A DNA stretch of 64,000 nt from NCBI GenBank assembly GCA_947685225.1, contig CANTUV010000007.1, forward strand, positions 19,426,501 to 19,490,500. The letters run 5' to 3'. Made by a program: the position numbers and the translations under genes. Below are positions 1-11,850 of the stretch, in pieces. Under the pieces are notes generated by a model. The model was given only the letters and a program-made list of their open reading frames with translations. It was not told where the DNA came from and searched no databases. Within the stretch, counting starts at the first letter, position 1, and the number at the start of each line of letters is the position of its first letter. Origin of the DNA: Garcia nutans (taxonomy: Eukaryota; Streptophyta; Magnoliopsida; Malpighiales; Euphorbiaceae).

Positions 1-3000
1 TACAAAGAAGAGTTTTGAAATGTAATTTGTAATACATGTATATGCATTGACACCTAGGTTGGTCTCGGATGTGGTATTAGGTGATGTGGGATAAATTTGA
101 ATTATGAGAGGGATGATAATGTCTGAATGAGGTTTTTACTTGAAAGTAAAAACTAGAGAAAAAAAATGATATGAAAACTAAAATAAAATAAAAATATTGG
201 TTAATGTAAGGAAATATAATGGTGTTGTTTGCATTGTTGTTTTAATACAAATATTGTAAATTTAATGTGATAATGTGATGTAATATGTTAGTGATCAAAG
301 ATTGAGTTGATCACTTGAAAATGTAAGGTACGTACAGTATTGCATGTTTGTAATTTATATAATTACTTGTCTATTAATGTTGAGAATGATTACGCTTGCA
401 TTGATAAACTTGTGCAAAGTTAGGTCACGTGATAAGATTGATAGTGAGAATTGAATTGAGCAACGTTGGTTTAAGAAACTGAGATTTGTGATAACTAGAC
501 TTGAAAAGCGTATAAAGGTTATTGGGTTCAATGTGTATATGATTGGATGTAATGTACATATGTATACATATGTGAGTGATATATATATATGTTGAATGGT
601 AAACAAATGGATATGTAAAGTTAAGATTTTGTTCAAAGGAAAAAGAGATGATATGGGTTAAGTAAAAATATACATTGGTATCGTTATCTTAATACGGACA
701 TTGTGAATTCAATGTTAGAAATGTGAGATGCTTGGATATTGTGAGAGCTCAATGTAATGGTGGTAATATGTGATATTTGAATTGTTGAAGTGAGCTTGAT
801 AATTGTGAAAAGTATATGTTTTAATATTGCTTTGTGATATATAAATATATAAGATGAGTTTGGCAAATTGAAGTTTAAGTGAAGTAGTAAGTTGAGAAGT
901 TAAAGTTTTAGTGGCATTTGATAAAGATTATCTGGATATTGATGGTTTAATGTGTATGCAATACATGAGCTAAATGAAATGACTAATATGGCATATGAAA
1001 GTATTATGAATTGAGTAAGATGATTGATAGTATAAGAATTTGTCTTGAAGTATAAAAGGGAAGTGGATAAACAAATGAAGATGAGCTATTTTAAGGCATT
1101 ATATTGAAAAGGGTAAAAATGGATATGGAAATATATTAAATGCTTTTAAAGATGAAAGTGAAAGAGATGTTGCATTGGGAATGTGGTTAAGAAGGATGTA
1201 AAGTGCTATTATAGTCAGTATATATATATATGTGTGTTGTATGAATAAATACTTTGCATCATATTGGAAGAGATGGTACTGGATGATTCCCGCTGACTCT
1301 CTTAAGGGGGAGGTTAGGTATTCGATCCAGAGTGGCGACTTGCACTCATGTGTCTTGGGTATAATTTGAATAAGTGAATCCTGTTGGAAGGCCGTGAGGG
1401 CAGTTTGGTACTGTAGCAGCCCAACTCAGAGGCCCTGATGGTTTCTCCGGATAGGAATGGTTTATCAGGTGGACTGGGACGGATGTTACAGTGATAAAGG
1501 AAAATTTGTATTGAATGTATGATAAATAAGAGTATTTAATTAAGTGTACATATGTATGTGATATGTGAATTGAGTTTTCACTGTGAATGAAATTATATAT
1601 ATCAATAAATGTGTGAATCGCAATATATAAGCGACTTATGAATATGTGTGTGGGATAATTATAAAATTAATGTTATAGAAACAATATTGTATGTAGTATT
1701 AGACCTAAGAGAGATTAGGTCTTGAATTGTGTAAAACTAAATAAATTATGTGATGGAAGTGAGAATGGCATAGATTTAAATAATAGTGAACAGTGGAAAT
1801 TGTCAGGGTGAGCATTGAACTTGATGATTATGTGATATTTAGAGTTCCAAAGTATTCACATATGAAAAGTTCTATGTGTATATATATATTATAAGAGATT
1901 GTAAATGGATTAGAAATGAAGTGACGAATGGAAATTGTATGAGAACTGCATATGATTGAATATGTATATAGAAATATTGTTGAAATATGAATTAAGTTGA
2001 TAAAGATCATTTATTCGAGTGTAAATCGGTTTGAAATAGAATTGGAATGTGTTAACTTCTGATATGGTAAAAATACAAAGAAGGAATATGTAATTCTTGA
2101 GATATACCTTAGCCTTGTATTTGTATAGATTGAGAATAAAATTATGAGAAGAACAGTATTGATTTGAAAGTCCCAGGCTTGAATATCAATCTCTTACAGC
2201 CATGTGTTTTGTTCAGTATATTTGATTTGTTAATTTGTTATCCATGGATTTGGATCTTAGATATAATGATTGTAATACGGATTTGGTGAGGTTGACAATT
2301 TTGTTTGAGAAGTATAGTTAAAAGTTATGATGGATAATATGATAAAAAGGTAATCAAAATAAATATACTAATGATAGGAAATGTGAAGAGATATTAAAAG
2401 GGAGAAATTATAATATATGAATGAAAGTTATACTGAATATGTTTATGGTATGTAACTTGAGGTTTAAGGGAATGAACTCAAGGTTTGAGTGAATGAATTA
2501 TAGATATTAAGTATGATATAACATTTTTATGAGAATTGGTGGAAATTATAATAAGATAATAAAGAATAAACTATGTGTATATTAAAAGATATTAGAAGTG
2601 ATTTGTTATCATGATGATTTGACTGAAGATAGATTGAAAGAGAGCAGAAATTGAATATAAGTTTGTTCCTATGGAATTAAGTTATATTTATACTTATATT
2701 AAAATTATGAAATTTCATGATAAGCTAGATTACTTAATCGTTGGTTGGGATTGAACAAAATTGGAACATGGGTATTTTGTGACAGATAAATCAATTGATC
2801 TGGATTTGGCTAGGATTATGAATCATTATTGAAATTTAACGTGTATAGTTTTATTAAGAAAATAAGTATTTACATGATAACGTATATGAGGTAAAATTTT
2901 AAAGTGTGTTTGGACATGAATGAATAGAGTATAGTGGTAGTTAATCATGATAAAAAGAGAAAAGGTTAAGTATGTATGAAATAAATTGAAAGATAATATA

Positions 3001-3428
3001 TTATTATGTAAGTTAAGTGTAAAGCATGCTAAAGAAGTAATCCCATTTGTGAAAAATAAGGAATTTGTTATCCATTGGGGTGTGATAAATGTCTATTTAG
3101 ACAGTGATAGTAATGACAAGATAGTTAATGCTCAGATATAAACCAATGGGTTCTAAGGTTAAAGTTCTAAAAGTAATATTAAAGAGATGGAGAAACAATA
3201 TATTTATTAAATATAAAGATTTGACAAAGTATTATTGTGCTATATGATAATCTGATTCTTGTATAAAGATATTAATAGGAAATGTAATGAGATCTTTTGA
3301 ATGTTTTATCAAGAAAGTAATAAGATGTATAGACATATAGAATGATGAACTATGGAATTTAGAGAAGATGGTATGGTATTATGAATGGATTACAATTATA
3401 CTAGATAATTTCGAGGACGAAATTATTT
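1..3428 (+). other. Non-coding interior of the Tekay-like element
   Basis: This is 3.4 kb of AT-rich sequence without a reading frame of retroelement size and without recognisable zinc knuckle, protease, RT or integrase motifs. A relatively GC-rich island lies at about 1270-1490. The short open stretches here look like chance products of the base composition. I see nothing else. Confidence 0.5.
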
Positions 3429-3442
3429 AAGGGGGAGAGAAT
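3429..3442 (+). other. Polypurine tract of the Tekay-like element
   Basis: The run aagggggagagaat abuts the TG of the LTR. This is the expected place for plus-strand DNA priming, and it resembles the PPT of the intact element at 31387-31399. Confidence 0.75.
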
Positions 3443-4296
3443 TGTAATATCCTCATGTATACCTTAGAAGTTTTGATTATGTTATTGTTGTAAGTTGAAT
3501 TGAATGTATATGTGATGTGAAGAGAAAAGAAATGGGAAGAGAAGGTTTATGTAATTGTGTTTGGGAAAGAAAAGAGGGTTTAGAGAGAAATGTATATGTT
3601 GTTTATATGATGATATATATATCATATAAATTGGTCAAAGGGAGAGTCAATGCAAGAGGATATTTTTGTGGGATATGTGAAATTACATGTATGGGCATAT
3701 AAGAGACAAGTGGTTAGTTAAATGATTAAAGGGTATTTTGGTAATTGCTTGAATTGAACTCTTGGTGGAGATTAAAAGAAAAATTTGACTTTGCTTCTTC
3801 ATCTTTTCCTCTTCTCTTCACGGGTGGCCGGCTCCTCCATAGACAAAAAGAAAGAAAGAGCTAAGAGAGGTTCTTGAGATGCTAAGCTCAAAATTTAAGG
3901 GAGAATCAAAGATTTGTGTAATTACTTCATCTAAGGTAAGATCTTTTCTTTGATTCCTTTCATTCTTTTGAAGATAATTAGGGTTTGTTGGTTTGATGAT
4001 GAGATGTGTTTGTGTTGTGTTTTTAAGTGTTAAAATTGGTTTTAAGTTAAGAGTTTAAAGAGATTTTGTTGTTGGAAGTGGTGGATATTGATTTTGAAGG
4101 ATGGAGAAGAATGTTGGTTTTAAGATTTTGAGATGGTATATGTTCAATTGTATTGTTAATGTGTGGTTTAATTGATTATGTAAGATATGTGTTTATGTTA
4201 TTGATTATATCCATTTGAATGAGGTTTTTTGTGTGAAAAGGGTGTGTAAATGCAATTGGAAGAGTGTTGGTTTTTGGTTAGGGTATGTTTTGAGTA

Positions 4297-4531
4297 ACAC
4301 GGCCAAAAGCATGGAGAGACACGGCCAAGACATGGAAATTTTGGGCGTGTTGGGTTGATTTTTGAGAGACACGGCCGTGTCCCATGCCAGTGTCTGCCAC
4401 TGCCAATTTGTTTTGGGAGACACGGCCACAAGCTTGGCCGTGTCCCTTGCCCGTGTTGCTTACTGTCCAAGTGGGTTGAGTGACACGGCCATAAGCTTGG
4501 CCGTGTCCCTCAAGTGGGCTGCCCGTGTCCC
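4297..4531. repeat. GACACGGCC / GGCCGTGTC palindrome array in LTR
   Basis: About ten copies of acacggcc or its complement ggccgtgt occur in 235 bp, several paired as inverted repeats separated by a few bases (for example cacggccacaagcttggccgtg near 4423). The island is GC-rich within AT-rich LTR sequence. Similar arrays occur at 6946-7190, 10431-10834, 14708-15123 and 39398-39916. Confidence 0.8.
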
Positions 4532-5321
4532 TCAAATGTAATGATTATTGTTTTTATTCTTTGTTCTTTTAACATGGCTTTGATTCTTCAAAGGTATTAT
4601 GGTACCTAAACCTAAACATAAACACTTTAAACATGTTTAAAACAAAGAATGCCCTAATCAAATGTATGTAGATGATTCTAAACCTATGAATAATGATCTT
4701 TGGGTTAGGTTTTGAAGAGATTGTGTTGCATTAACCTAAAGGTGGAGAATTCTTGGAAAAAGGAAATGTATAGATTGATGGGAGTAGTTCTTGAGGTAAG
4801 TACCAATACATATGATTGTATTTAATTACATAATTTGAGGCTTAACACATTTGTTTGCAAATGTGTTAAGTGATCTATTATATTGTTAATATAATTGGAC
4901 TAAGGTGATGATTGAATGATGTGAAGGATGTGAAGATCATTAACAAGGTAAGCATAAACCCTATTTGATTGTATATCCTTATATGTCTTGAACATTAATA
5001 CATTGTGATGAAAGTGTTAAATAAGTTATTATATTGTGAATGTAAATGAAGAATGTAAATTGCTATATATATATATATAAAGGATGCAATATGAAATGGG
5101 AAAGGTAGGAAGAAATGAGGATCATTCTTAAGGTATGTGCAATTTGTTATGATAAATGCTCTAGTAATGAATAATGTTAATATGTTTTGAGAAATGAGAA
5201 AATGTTATGTTATATGCATTGTGAATCTTGTGTATGGCAATGTATTATATGAATAATATACTTTGAAATGTTAAATCAATGATGCTATATGTATCATATG
5301 GATTGAGATATGATATGATAT

Positions 5322-5440
5322 GAAGCCATTGTGATTGGCTATGATGGTTCAAATGTGATGGAAAGCCATTGTGATTGGCTATGATAACTCAAATATGTTG
5401 TGAAGCCATTGTGATTGGCTATGATGATTCAATTGAAAGA
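5322..5440. repeat. 40-bp tandem repeat, 3 units
   Basis: The core aagccattgtgattggctat recurs exactly 40 bp apart at about 5323, 5363 and 5403, with diverged spacers. Confidence 0.85.
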
Positions 5441-5562
5441 GATAAGGCATGTTTGCCTAATTGATGATGAGATTGATAATGAAATAATAAATGAATTGTG
5501 TAACTAATGTGTTATTCGATTTCAGAGTTCTGGGTTTGGAGGCATGCCTATAAAATGAAAAA

Positions 5563-5745
5563 GGTAACAGTCTTGCCGGGTTGAGGATCTCTTCATTTTG
5601 ATTTGAATTGAGATCCAAGAGACTGGGTCTGTTACACTATGAGAAATTGTGATTATGAGATATATGATTGGTAACAGTCTTGCCGGGTTGAGGATCACCT
5701 CGAGTTTAGCCGAGTTGATGATCCAAGAGACTGGGTCTATTACGC
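5563..5745. repeat. Paired 75-bp direct repeats in LTR
   Basis: Two copies (about 5563-5637 and 5670-5745) share ggtaacagtcttgccgggtt at one end and gatccaagagactgggtct at the other. They are GC-richer than their surroundings. The intact Tekay LTRs carry a comparable but different set of GC-rich repeats (29583-29860). Confidence 0.75.
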
Positions 5746-5943
5746 TATCCATGGATAGAGATATTGATATATGATGCCTACGGGCTTGATAATTATGATT
5801 ATAGACCAAAGCAGTAACTCTGAACTTTGAATAACATATTAGTGTTTTTGGCCCGAGTCTATCTTTGTTGCTAATGTGAAATATAATTGTTGAAATAAGT
5901 GAGATCTAGGGTGGATTCCATTGGAAATGTGATTCATGATTGA

Positions 5944-6090
5944 TATGATATGTAATGTGTGTATTGCAATAATGATTGGTATGATATGTAATGTGTGTAT
6001 TGCAATAATGATTAGTATGATATGTAATGTTATATTGCAATAATGATTGGTATGATATGTAATGTGTGTATTGCAATAATAATTGGTATA
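5944..6090. repeat. 36-bp tandem repeat, 4 units
   Basis: The unit tatgatatgtaatgtgtgta followed by ttgcaataatgattgg starts near 5944, 5980, 6016 and 6051, a period of 35-36 bp with few differences. This is a minisatellite inside the LTR. Confidence 0.85.
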
Positions 6091-6676
6091 AAATATATGA
6101 TGTGGGTGTATTAATATATTGATTTTGAGTATTGGTAATGCATTGGGGTTGATGATAATATTATGTATATATGTACATCATATATGAAATTAGCTAGGAT
6201 ATATGAAAGATGCAATTAAAAAGAAAAGATAATATGATAAGAACTAATTATACATTGAATTGATATATCATTACATGTTAATACTTCTATACTACATGTT
6301 TATATTTTATATTTGGACTACTAAGCTCTCGGGCTTAGCGCGGGTGTGTATTCGCGCAGGTAAATAGGTGGAAGATATGAAGTCTTTCATTATGCCACGT
6401 GAAGAGCTAGAGTTGTCGAGACCAACTAGAGTGTAATGCATACATGTATAAATTTTAATTATGATGTATTTCTGACGAGAGAGTATTTATATGTATAAAT
6501 GAAGTTTTAATAAAGATAATGATTTTGTAAAAGTTATTTAAATTAATGTATGATGATTTGAGCTCTGTTACAGGTTTTTAAAAGGTAACGAAAAGTGACA
6601 TCCTTATGCTTTATATATTTACTGTATGTATACTAGGTATACGTATAGTACTTATATAGGGTATCAGGGTGTTACA

Positions 6677-7441
6677 ACTTTGATTCATGAACCCTAGACC
6701 TTGCATGATGTCCAGCTTTATGACATTAAATAAGCGCTAAATGGGAGGCAACCCATCGGTTTGCATTTATTTTTCATAGTTGTACTTTTAAGTTTAACAA
6801 GTTTTGATTTATGTTCGGTTTCAATAATTGGACTGTGCTTTGATCGGTTTTTCTTTACTTTGTGTTTCAGGGTGTTTAACGAAGAAGGGTTGCAAAATCA
6901 TTAAAAAATATATATATGATTAAAGTTTATAAAAAGGCAGAAGGTGACACGGCCAAAGGACTTGGCCGAGTCCCTTGGCCGTGTCACACACTGGACACGG
7001 CCAAAAATTCTTCAAAATTTGAACGATTTTGCAATGTTTTACAGATTTGGACACACCGAGGGGACACGGCCGTGTCACCTGGCCGTGTCCCCCAAAAACT
7101 ATGAGACACGGCCGTGTGCTCTCCACTTGGCCGTGTCCCTTCACTTTCACACACAGACACGGCCATGTCAGCACACACACGGCCGTGTCCTTCAATTTTT
7201 GCCTTTAAAAAGCCCGATTTTGCCCAGTTTTATTTCATAAATCCCTAACTTTTCTATCTTCTTCTCTCTCGCTCTCTCGTTCTCTGCAACACCAAACCCT
7301 TGATTTTTATTTTCAAATCTCCATCTCTTCCGTTAAAACTTCAAATTACTCCACCAAAACTTGAGATTATCACTTAAAACTTTCTCTTTACTCATATTAT
7401 TTTGATTTAATTCAGTTTTGGGTGTTATTTTCTCAGATTTC
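6677..7441 (+). promoter_or_regulatory. Leader upstream of Athila ORF copy A: palindrome array plus TATA-like and CT-rich stretch
   Basis: After the post-pol signature comes a GACACGGCC array (6946-7190), then tttaaaaagcc (about 7204-7214), then a CT-rich run (cttcttctctctcgctctct near 7259) resembling a plant 5' leader, then the first ATG of the ORF at 7442. The order array, TATA-like box, pyrimidine-rich leader, ATG suggests the downstream ORF has its own promoter. This is inference from layout only. Confidence 0.35.
6946..7190. repeat. GACACGGCC palindrome array before the Athila ORF
   Basis: Repeated gacacggcc and ggccgtgtc units, including the self-complementary gacacggccgtgtc near 7064. 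It lies in the spacer before the ORF rather than in an LTR, unlike the other arrays. Confidence 0.8.
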
Positions 7442-8568
7442 ATGTCGCCGAGAACTAAAATTGTACCACACCGAAAGAAGAAGAAATCTGGAGCCGAAGG
7501 AGCTTCGTCATCTTCCTCAACTTTATCTCACAAGAGGGCAAGTCTTTTGGCTCGGGTTTTTTTTTCCCGACAAGGTATGTGAATGACGAATCTTTAGATG
7601 CCTTGCAAATGAGAACTGCTTTTTATAGATATGTGCAATATCTTGGGTGGGAAACTTTTGTTTCATTGAGACCTCTGCAGTTTGAGGAGCTCACCCTAGA
7701 ATTTTTGGCAACTCTTAAAGTGGAAAGAGATGATAAGAAAATTTGCAGGAGACTGATGTTTAAATTAATGGGTCAATCATTTGTGCTTACTATTGATCAG
7801 TTGAATGATATATATGGTTTTGATCACCATGGAGAAAGATCGATACCCAAAGATTTTAGACAACAGTTTGCTTGGGGTGCTTTAGGCTCGGGTACTTATG
7901 TGGCCAAATCTGCCAAAGCATCTAAATTACGGAACCCTACCTTAAGATATTTGCACAGGTTTATGTCATGTGGGTTCTTTGCAAGGAAGGAGAGCCCGGG
8001 TGTGGTTGAGTCGAGTGAGCTATTTTTCTTGGACTGTGTTTTGAATGAAATGAATATTAGTGCCGGCTATTGGTTAGCCGATATTTTTGATTCTGTAGCT
8101 AATAAAAGGAGGGGGGCTATTTGTGTTGGAGGATTGATCACTACATTAGCAGTAGCCCTTGTGGAGGATTTTGACCCGAGTACTACTCGGATGACTCAAA
8201 TTTTGGGTAATGATTCCTTGGATTTAGCTATACTGGCGAAGATGCACATGGTGGTGCATAGAAGAGGGACCTTTGTGATGCCATCAGCTGAGCCTGAAGC
8301 ACCGGGGGACAGGCAGAAGAGAGCCCGGATTGAAGAGGAGTCTGACTCGGATTCTCTTGACTTAGATGAGGATGCTCCGGTCTCGGAACATCAAGAGGTA
8401 CTTTTGAGGATTGAGGCCCTGGAGGGCAAAGTGGATCAATTGGATAGCAAGGTGGATCGTAACCATGCTGAGATCTTACAGCAGATGGAACAGATTAACA
8501 GTAACCTTGCAACAATCTTGAGTCTCCATCCCTCAGCTGCATCATCTTCCCGCCCACATTTTCAATAG
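7442..8568 (+). pseudogene. Athila ORF-1-like protein, copy A (one frameshift)
   Basis: The ATG at 7442 opens a basic, Ser-rich N-terminus in frame 2. The main conserved part reads in frame 1 from about 7535 to the TAG at 8566-8568. The frames must switch near the nine-T run at 7557-7565, so the copy is frameshifted unless that run is a sequencing or assembly slip. The 1.1 kb product has no membrane segment or retroviral enzyme motif. After an alpha/beta-looking core (FRYVQYLGWETFVSLRPLQF-like at the start) it ends in an acidic stretch (ESDSDSLDLDEDAP) and a heptad-like coiled coil (LLRIEALEGKVDQLDSKVD). Its place between pol and the 3' LTR and its overall look fit the plant Athila ORF-1 family, of unknown function. 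Copy B is at 11851-12833. Confidence 0.65.
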
Positions 8569-10124
8569 ATTTTCAGTCCTTGCTTTATTTTATTTAGTGT
8601 ACTCTTGTTTTATTTTTCGTTTTTGTTATTTATGTTAAAACTTTTGTGTTTGGATATTTTCTTGTACTTTTGTTATAAAACTTTTGTGTTTGTGATGGAA
8701 AGCTAGGATTTTGCCTCACCAGGTACGATGGAAGACAGGTTGTCCTTTAACTCTTATTATTTATTATTCTTGTTTTCCATTGAGGACAATGTCAATTTTA
8801 AGTGTGGGGTACTCTTTAAGCTTTCCTTTAATTCTTGTTTTGCTTATTGTGGTTGTTTTGTTTATTGTGTTTTTTGTGCATGGTATAATTGTTAAAAATT
8901 TATTGATCTTTTCTTTGATTCTAGCATTATAGTTGAGACTTTGGTATCAGCATAGAAATGAGCATTTGAATTCATTCGGGATTAATTTTCGCATTCTGCA
9001 ATTCATGACATGTAAATCTTTGTGAACCCACCTGTGTGAGCTTTGAGCCTTATAAAATTTGATATTTTTGTCAATTGATTTTCTTTTCTTAAGTGTGCAC
9101 CTTCATGATGTTGCATCTCTAGAGTTTGCTTTTGCATACTTATTGAACTCACATTATGATTTAATCTCAAGTTTTAAAATGATGAAGGCAAATTAGGTTA
9201 GCCCCTTTAGCTTAAAGAGACTTCCCTTTATATTGATTTCCTTAGTGAGCCAAGTTGAGCCATTAACTGTTTCTTGTTTGATTAACACAATTCTCAACTT
9301 AACATGTTCTTACTATCATCATACCTATGCATTAAGGAATGGAGTTGTATGATTAGACAATAGGGTAGTTTATTTCAAGTGTGGGGTAAGTAAAAAAAAT
9401 AATATGGAATTCCTAATTGAGGGTTGAAATGCATACTTTGCATATTGTATTTGATTAAGAGTCAGTATTCTTTTCCTCTACATTTTAAGCTAGATGTTCC
9501 ATTAAGTTTATACTTTGTATATATATATATAAAAGAATATATATAAACTCAATAAAAAAAAAGTGAAAATAAAACAAAAAGAGATATATATATATATATA
9601 AAGTTCATATATTTTCTAGCCTTAGAGGAATTTTGACTCGTGTACTTTTCTTTTAGTGTGCAAGTATGTAAGATTGCTAAGGGTTGGTGAGTATGCTATT
9701 TGAAGGAGTTATGAAATTCTTAGCAAGAGTAGTGTCTAATTTAGATACTCCATTTCTTGATGCTCCACTTAAATGTCTTTTCTCACACCTTACCTTAGCC
9801 CCATTACATCCAAATAAAAGACCTTCGGATTATTTCTTGAGAAAATCAGTGAGGGAGATTGGATAATTAAGCAAGTTTATGGCAGTATGCACTCATGAGT
9901 GGTATGAGTGATTAACCTTTGAAATCGAGTGAAACACTTAGTTGAGAGATAAGATTTGTATGTCTGGATCAATGAATGAGTTAAGAATATCTTGATTGAA
10001 GGAAATTGCAATTATTTATGTCTGATGTCTTAAAGTATTTCATCTATGTTCTGGAATTATAGTTAAGGTTGTTTGAATTTTTAATTTATGCCATGTAAAT
10101 TTGCTTGAGGACAAGCAAAGTTTT
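8569..10124 (+). other. Athila 3' untranslated region, copy A
   Basis: Non-coding, AT-rich, with (TA)n runs near 9518 and 9588. It holds PPT-like tracts aagtgtggggta at about 8800 and 9377, besides the one at the LTR border, and the first and last are preceded by gaggacaa. The same layout recurs in copy B (12834-14398) and in part in Athila 2. Confidence 0.6.
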
Positions 10125-10138
10125 AAGTGTGGGGTAGT
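10125..10138 (+). other. Polypurine tract before LTR A
   Basis: aagtgtggggtagt immediately precedes the TG of LTR A and is identical before LTR B. Confidence 0.7.
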
Positions 10139-10430
10139 TGTTTTATTAGTTTTTGTTATAAGTTTTGTGTCTTGTTTATTAGGTTAATTAGTGTTTTATT
10201 TAGGTATTTTGTTAGTTTTTATCGGTTTGTCTAGTGTTTTCTTTAATTGTGAAGTTTTAGTTTATTTTTAGTTTTATGTCGTTTTTGATCTAGTTTTTAG
10301 TTTGTGTTTATGTTTTGTCGGTTATTGTTTATTTACTTCGTGTTTTAAGTTTGTTTTGAGTTTTGTGTTAGGTTAAAACAGGCAAGGAAACGAATTGAAG
10401 ATGAAATGGGCAGTAGCTGACACAGGCAGA

Positions 10431-10834
10431 GGACACGGCCAAGTCACTGGCCGTGTCCCATACCAAGTTAAAAGGAAGAACAAGTCCCAGTAGCAGACAC
10501 AAGCAAGGGACATGGCCAAGTCATGTGGCCGTGTCCCTCCAAAGAAGAGCAACACGGCCAAGTCATCATGACTTGGCCGTGTCCCACTTGTTACCAAAGG
10601 AAAGGGAGGTCAACAATTACACAGAAACGAACACAGGCAAGGGACACGGCCGTGTCTCCTGGCCGTGTCCCTCCCATCTCACTCACACGGCCAAGTCAAG
10701 CTCCACTTGGCCGTGTCACTCAACAAAGAAGAAAAGAAGACCAAAAGCAACAGAGGAGGCGAATGCAGGGGACACGGCCGTGTCCCTCCATCAAGCCCTC
10801 ACACGGCTGTGTCCCTCATCACCTGGCCGTGCCC
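10431..10834. repeat. GACACGGCC palindrome array in LTR A
   Basis: A dense array of acacggccaag / cttggccgtgt inverted repeats. The best is acacggccaagtcat, one base, then its exact complement (10552-10582). The array ends about 45 bp before the TATA box, so it occupies the U3 promoter-proximal position. Confidence 0.85.
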
Positions 10835-10878
10835 CTCATTTTCCAAGCCCGCATCGGATTTTTAACGCGTACGACTCA

Positions 10879-10886
10879 TATAAAAG
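10879..10886 (+). promoter_or_regulatory. TATA box of LTR A
   Basis: TATAAAAG in catataaaaggaaa, conserved at 15168-15175 in LTR B. It lies downstream of the palindrome array, as expected for the U3/R border. Confidence 0.65.
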
Positions 10887-11850
10887 GAAAAGAAAGTTAG
10901 GGTTTAGGGGTCTTTGACGATTTTGAGAGCAAATTAGCCGTCTGAGAGAGATCTTAGGGTTTAAACATTTGTTTTCTTGGATTTTGATTTTACTTTAGAT
11001 TAAACTAGTTTAGATTAGATTGTTCATGCCATTGTTTCATCCTTTTTGCAAGATTCGATCAAGAGATTCATCAAAAGCTTCAAGGAGTTTGTAACTTGGT
11101 TTTATTCTTAAACTTTGACTCTTTAGTTTCATTGAAATTGTGTTTATGAACATTATCATGTCTAAATTGATTTCTTTGATTATTAATGAGATGAGTATGC
11201 TTGATAACATCATGAACTAATTTAATCTAGTCTAGGGTTTGTATGGATTTGCTATGAATTGTATGAATTGATTATTCTCTTAACTATTGATTTCTTTAGC
11301 CTTTATTGAATGAAAAATTGTTACATATAATTGATTGGCCACCAATTGTGTGTTTTAGGTATTAAATGATGGATTGAGAGATGAAATCTAATGCTGGAAC
11401 AATTCAATTAAGGACTTAGGTGAATTAGAGATATAACCTATTAAAAAGATTGTTTCAATTATAACAAGATTAGTTGTAAGAGGTTTGAATGCGAGAGCTT
11501 ATTTCCTTGACTCAATTAATTAAGTTGCTTGAGATTTAATCTTAGAAATTAAATTAGTTAAGTGGAATAACAGTTCATACATATGAGTAGTAAAGAAGTG
11601 CAAACCCTAGACCATTCTATCAAGTGAATCAAAACACAGCTCAATTTACTTTTATTGTTTTAAACTTTAATCAATCTTCTTCATTATTTAGCAATTTATA
11701 AATCTCTTTATTACTTGTTAAACATAATCTGATAAGCAATTAACCACTTTGGCTTCCTTGAGAGAACGACCTTGGGGCAATGACCTTTGCTACAGCTACC
11801 TCGTATACTTGCGAGTGACGCTTTGTGGTAGAGTTAATTTGAGCGCAACA

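Larger units (their letters stand above)
1..6676 (+). mobile_element. Tekay-like Ty3/gypsy element, 3' portion (5' end outside window)
   Basis: The right end is defined by a purine-rich PPT at 3429-3442, followed at once by a long terminal sequence that starts TGTAATATCC and ends GGTGTTACA at 6676. The bases before the PPT (ttcgaggacgaaat) and the LTR start match the same positions of the intact Tekay-type element at 28659-38972 read on its own strand, which is why I assign this lineage. The interior (1-3442) is AT-rich with no gag or pol reading frame, so the copy is either a large non-autonomous derivative or badly decayed. It interrupts an Athila-type element that resumes at 6677. Confidence 0.7.
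3443..6676 (+). repeat. 3' LTR of the Tekay-like element (3234 bp)
   Basis: The sequence begins TGTAATATCC and ends GGTGTTACA, matching the termini of the intact Tekay LTRs (TGTAATATCCC...GGGGTGTTACA). An AT-rich TATA-like stretch lies near 3607-3630, about 180 bp inside. The LTR also holds a GACACGGCC palindrome array, a 40-bp repeat, a 36-bp repeat and a pair of 75-bp repeats, listed separately. The partner 5' LTR is outside the window, so age cannot be judged. Bases 6677-6681 (acttt) are the candidate right target-site duplication. Confidence 0.75.
10139..11850 (+). repeat. Athila LTR A (1712 bp)
   Basis: Starts TGTTTTATTAG directly after the PPT and ends GAGCGCAACA. It aligns along its length with LTR B (14413-16141), with roughly 10% differences over the first 115 bp that I compared. 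A palindrome array (10431-10834) sits just upstream of a TATA box (10879). The LTR is followed with no PBS by the body of a second ORF copy. Confidence 0.8.

Noticed and set aside
1270..1500. GC-rich island considered as an LTR end or RNA gene
   Set aside because: No PBS follows, no clover-leaf or tRNA box A/B pattern is visible, and it does not match the other LTRs.
355..2010. Minus-strand open frames of 60-93 codons
   Set aside because: Rich in Ile, Tyr, Ser and Thr with no motif; they fit chance reading of AT-rich DNA.
4198..4535. Overlapping open frames with GTRPS/WPCP-like repeats, also at 6916-7240, 10373-10917, 14608-15136 and 39389-39864
   Set aside because: They translate the GACACGGCC array in whichever frame lacks stops; open on both strands, with repeated GHGQ, TRPS and LAVS words, so not protein evidence.
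5322..6090. Direct repeats considered as a CRISPR array
   Set aside because: Repeats and spacers are diverged AT-rich minisatellite units in a plant LTR, with no cas genes.
7442..8568. Considered as an envelope-like gene because of its place after pol
   Set aside because: No signal peptide or transmembrane segment; acidic and coiled-coil C-terminus fits the Athila ORF-1-like type better.
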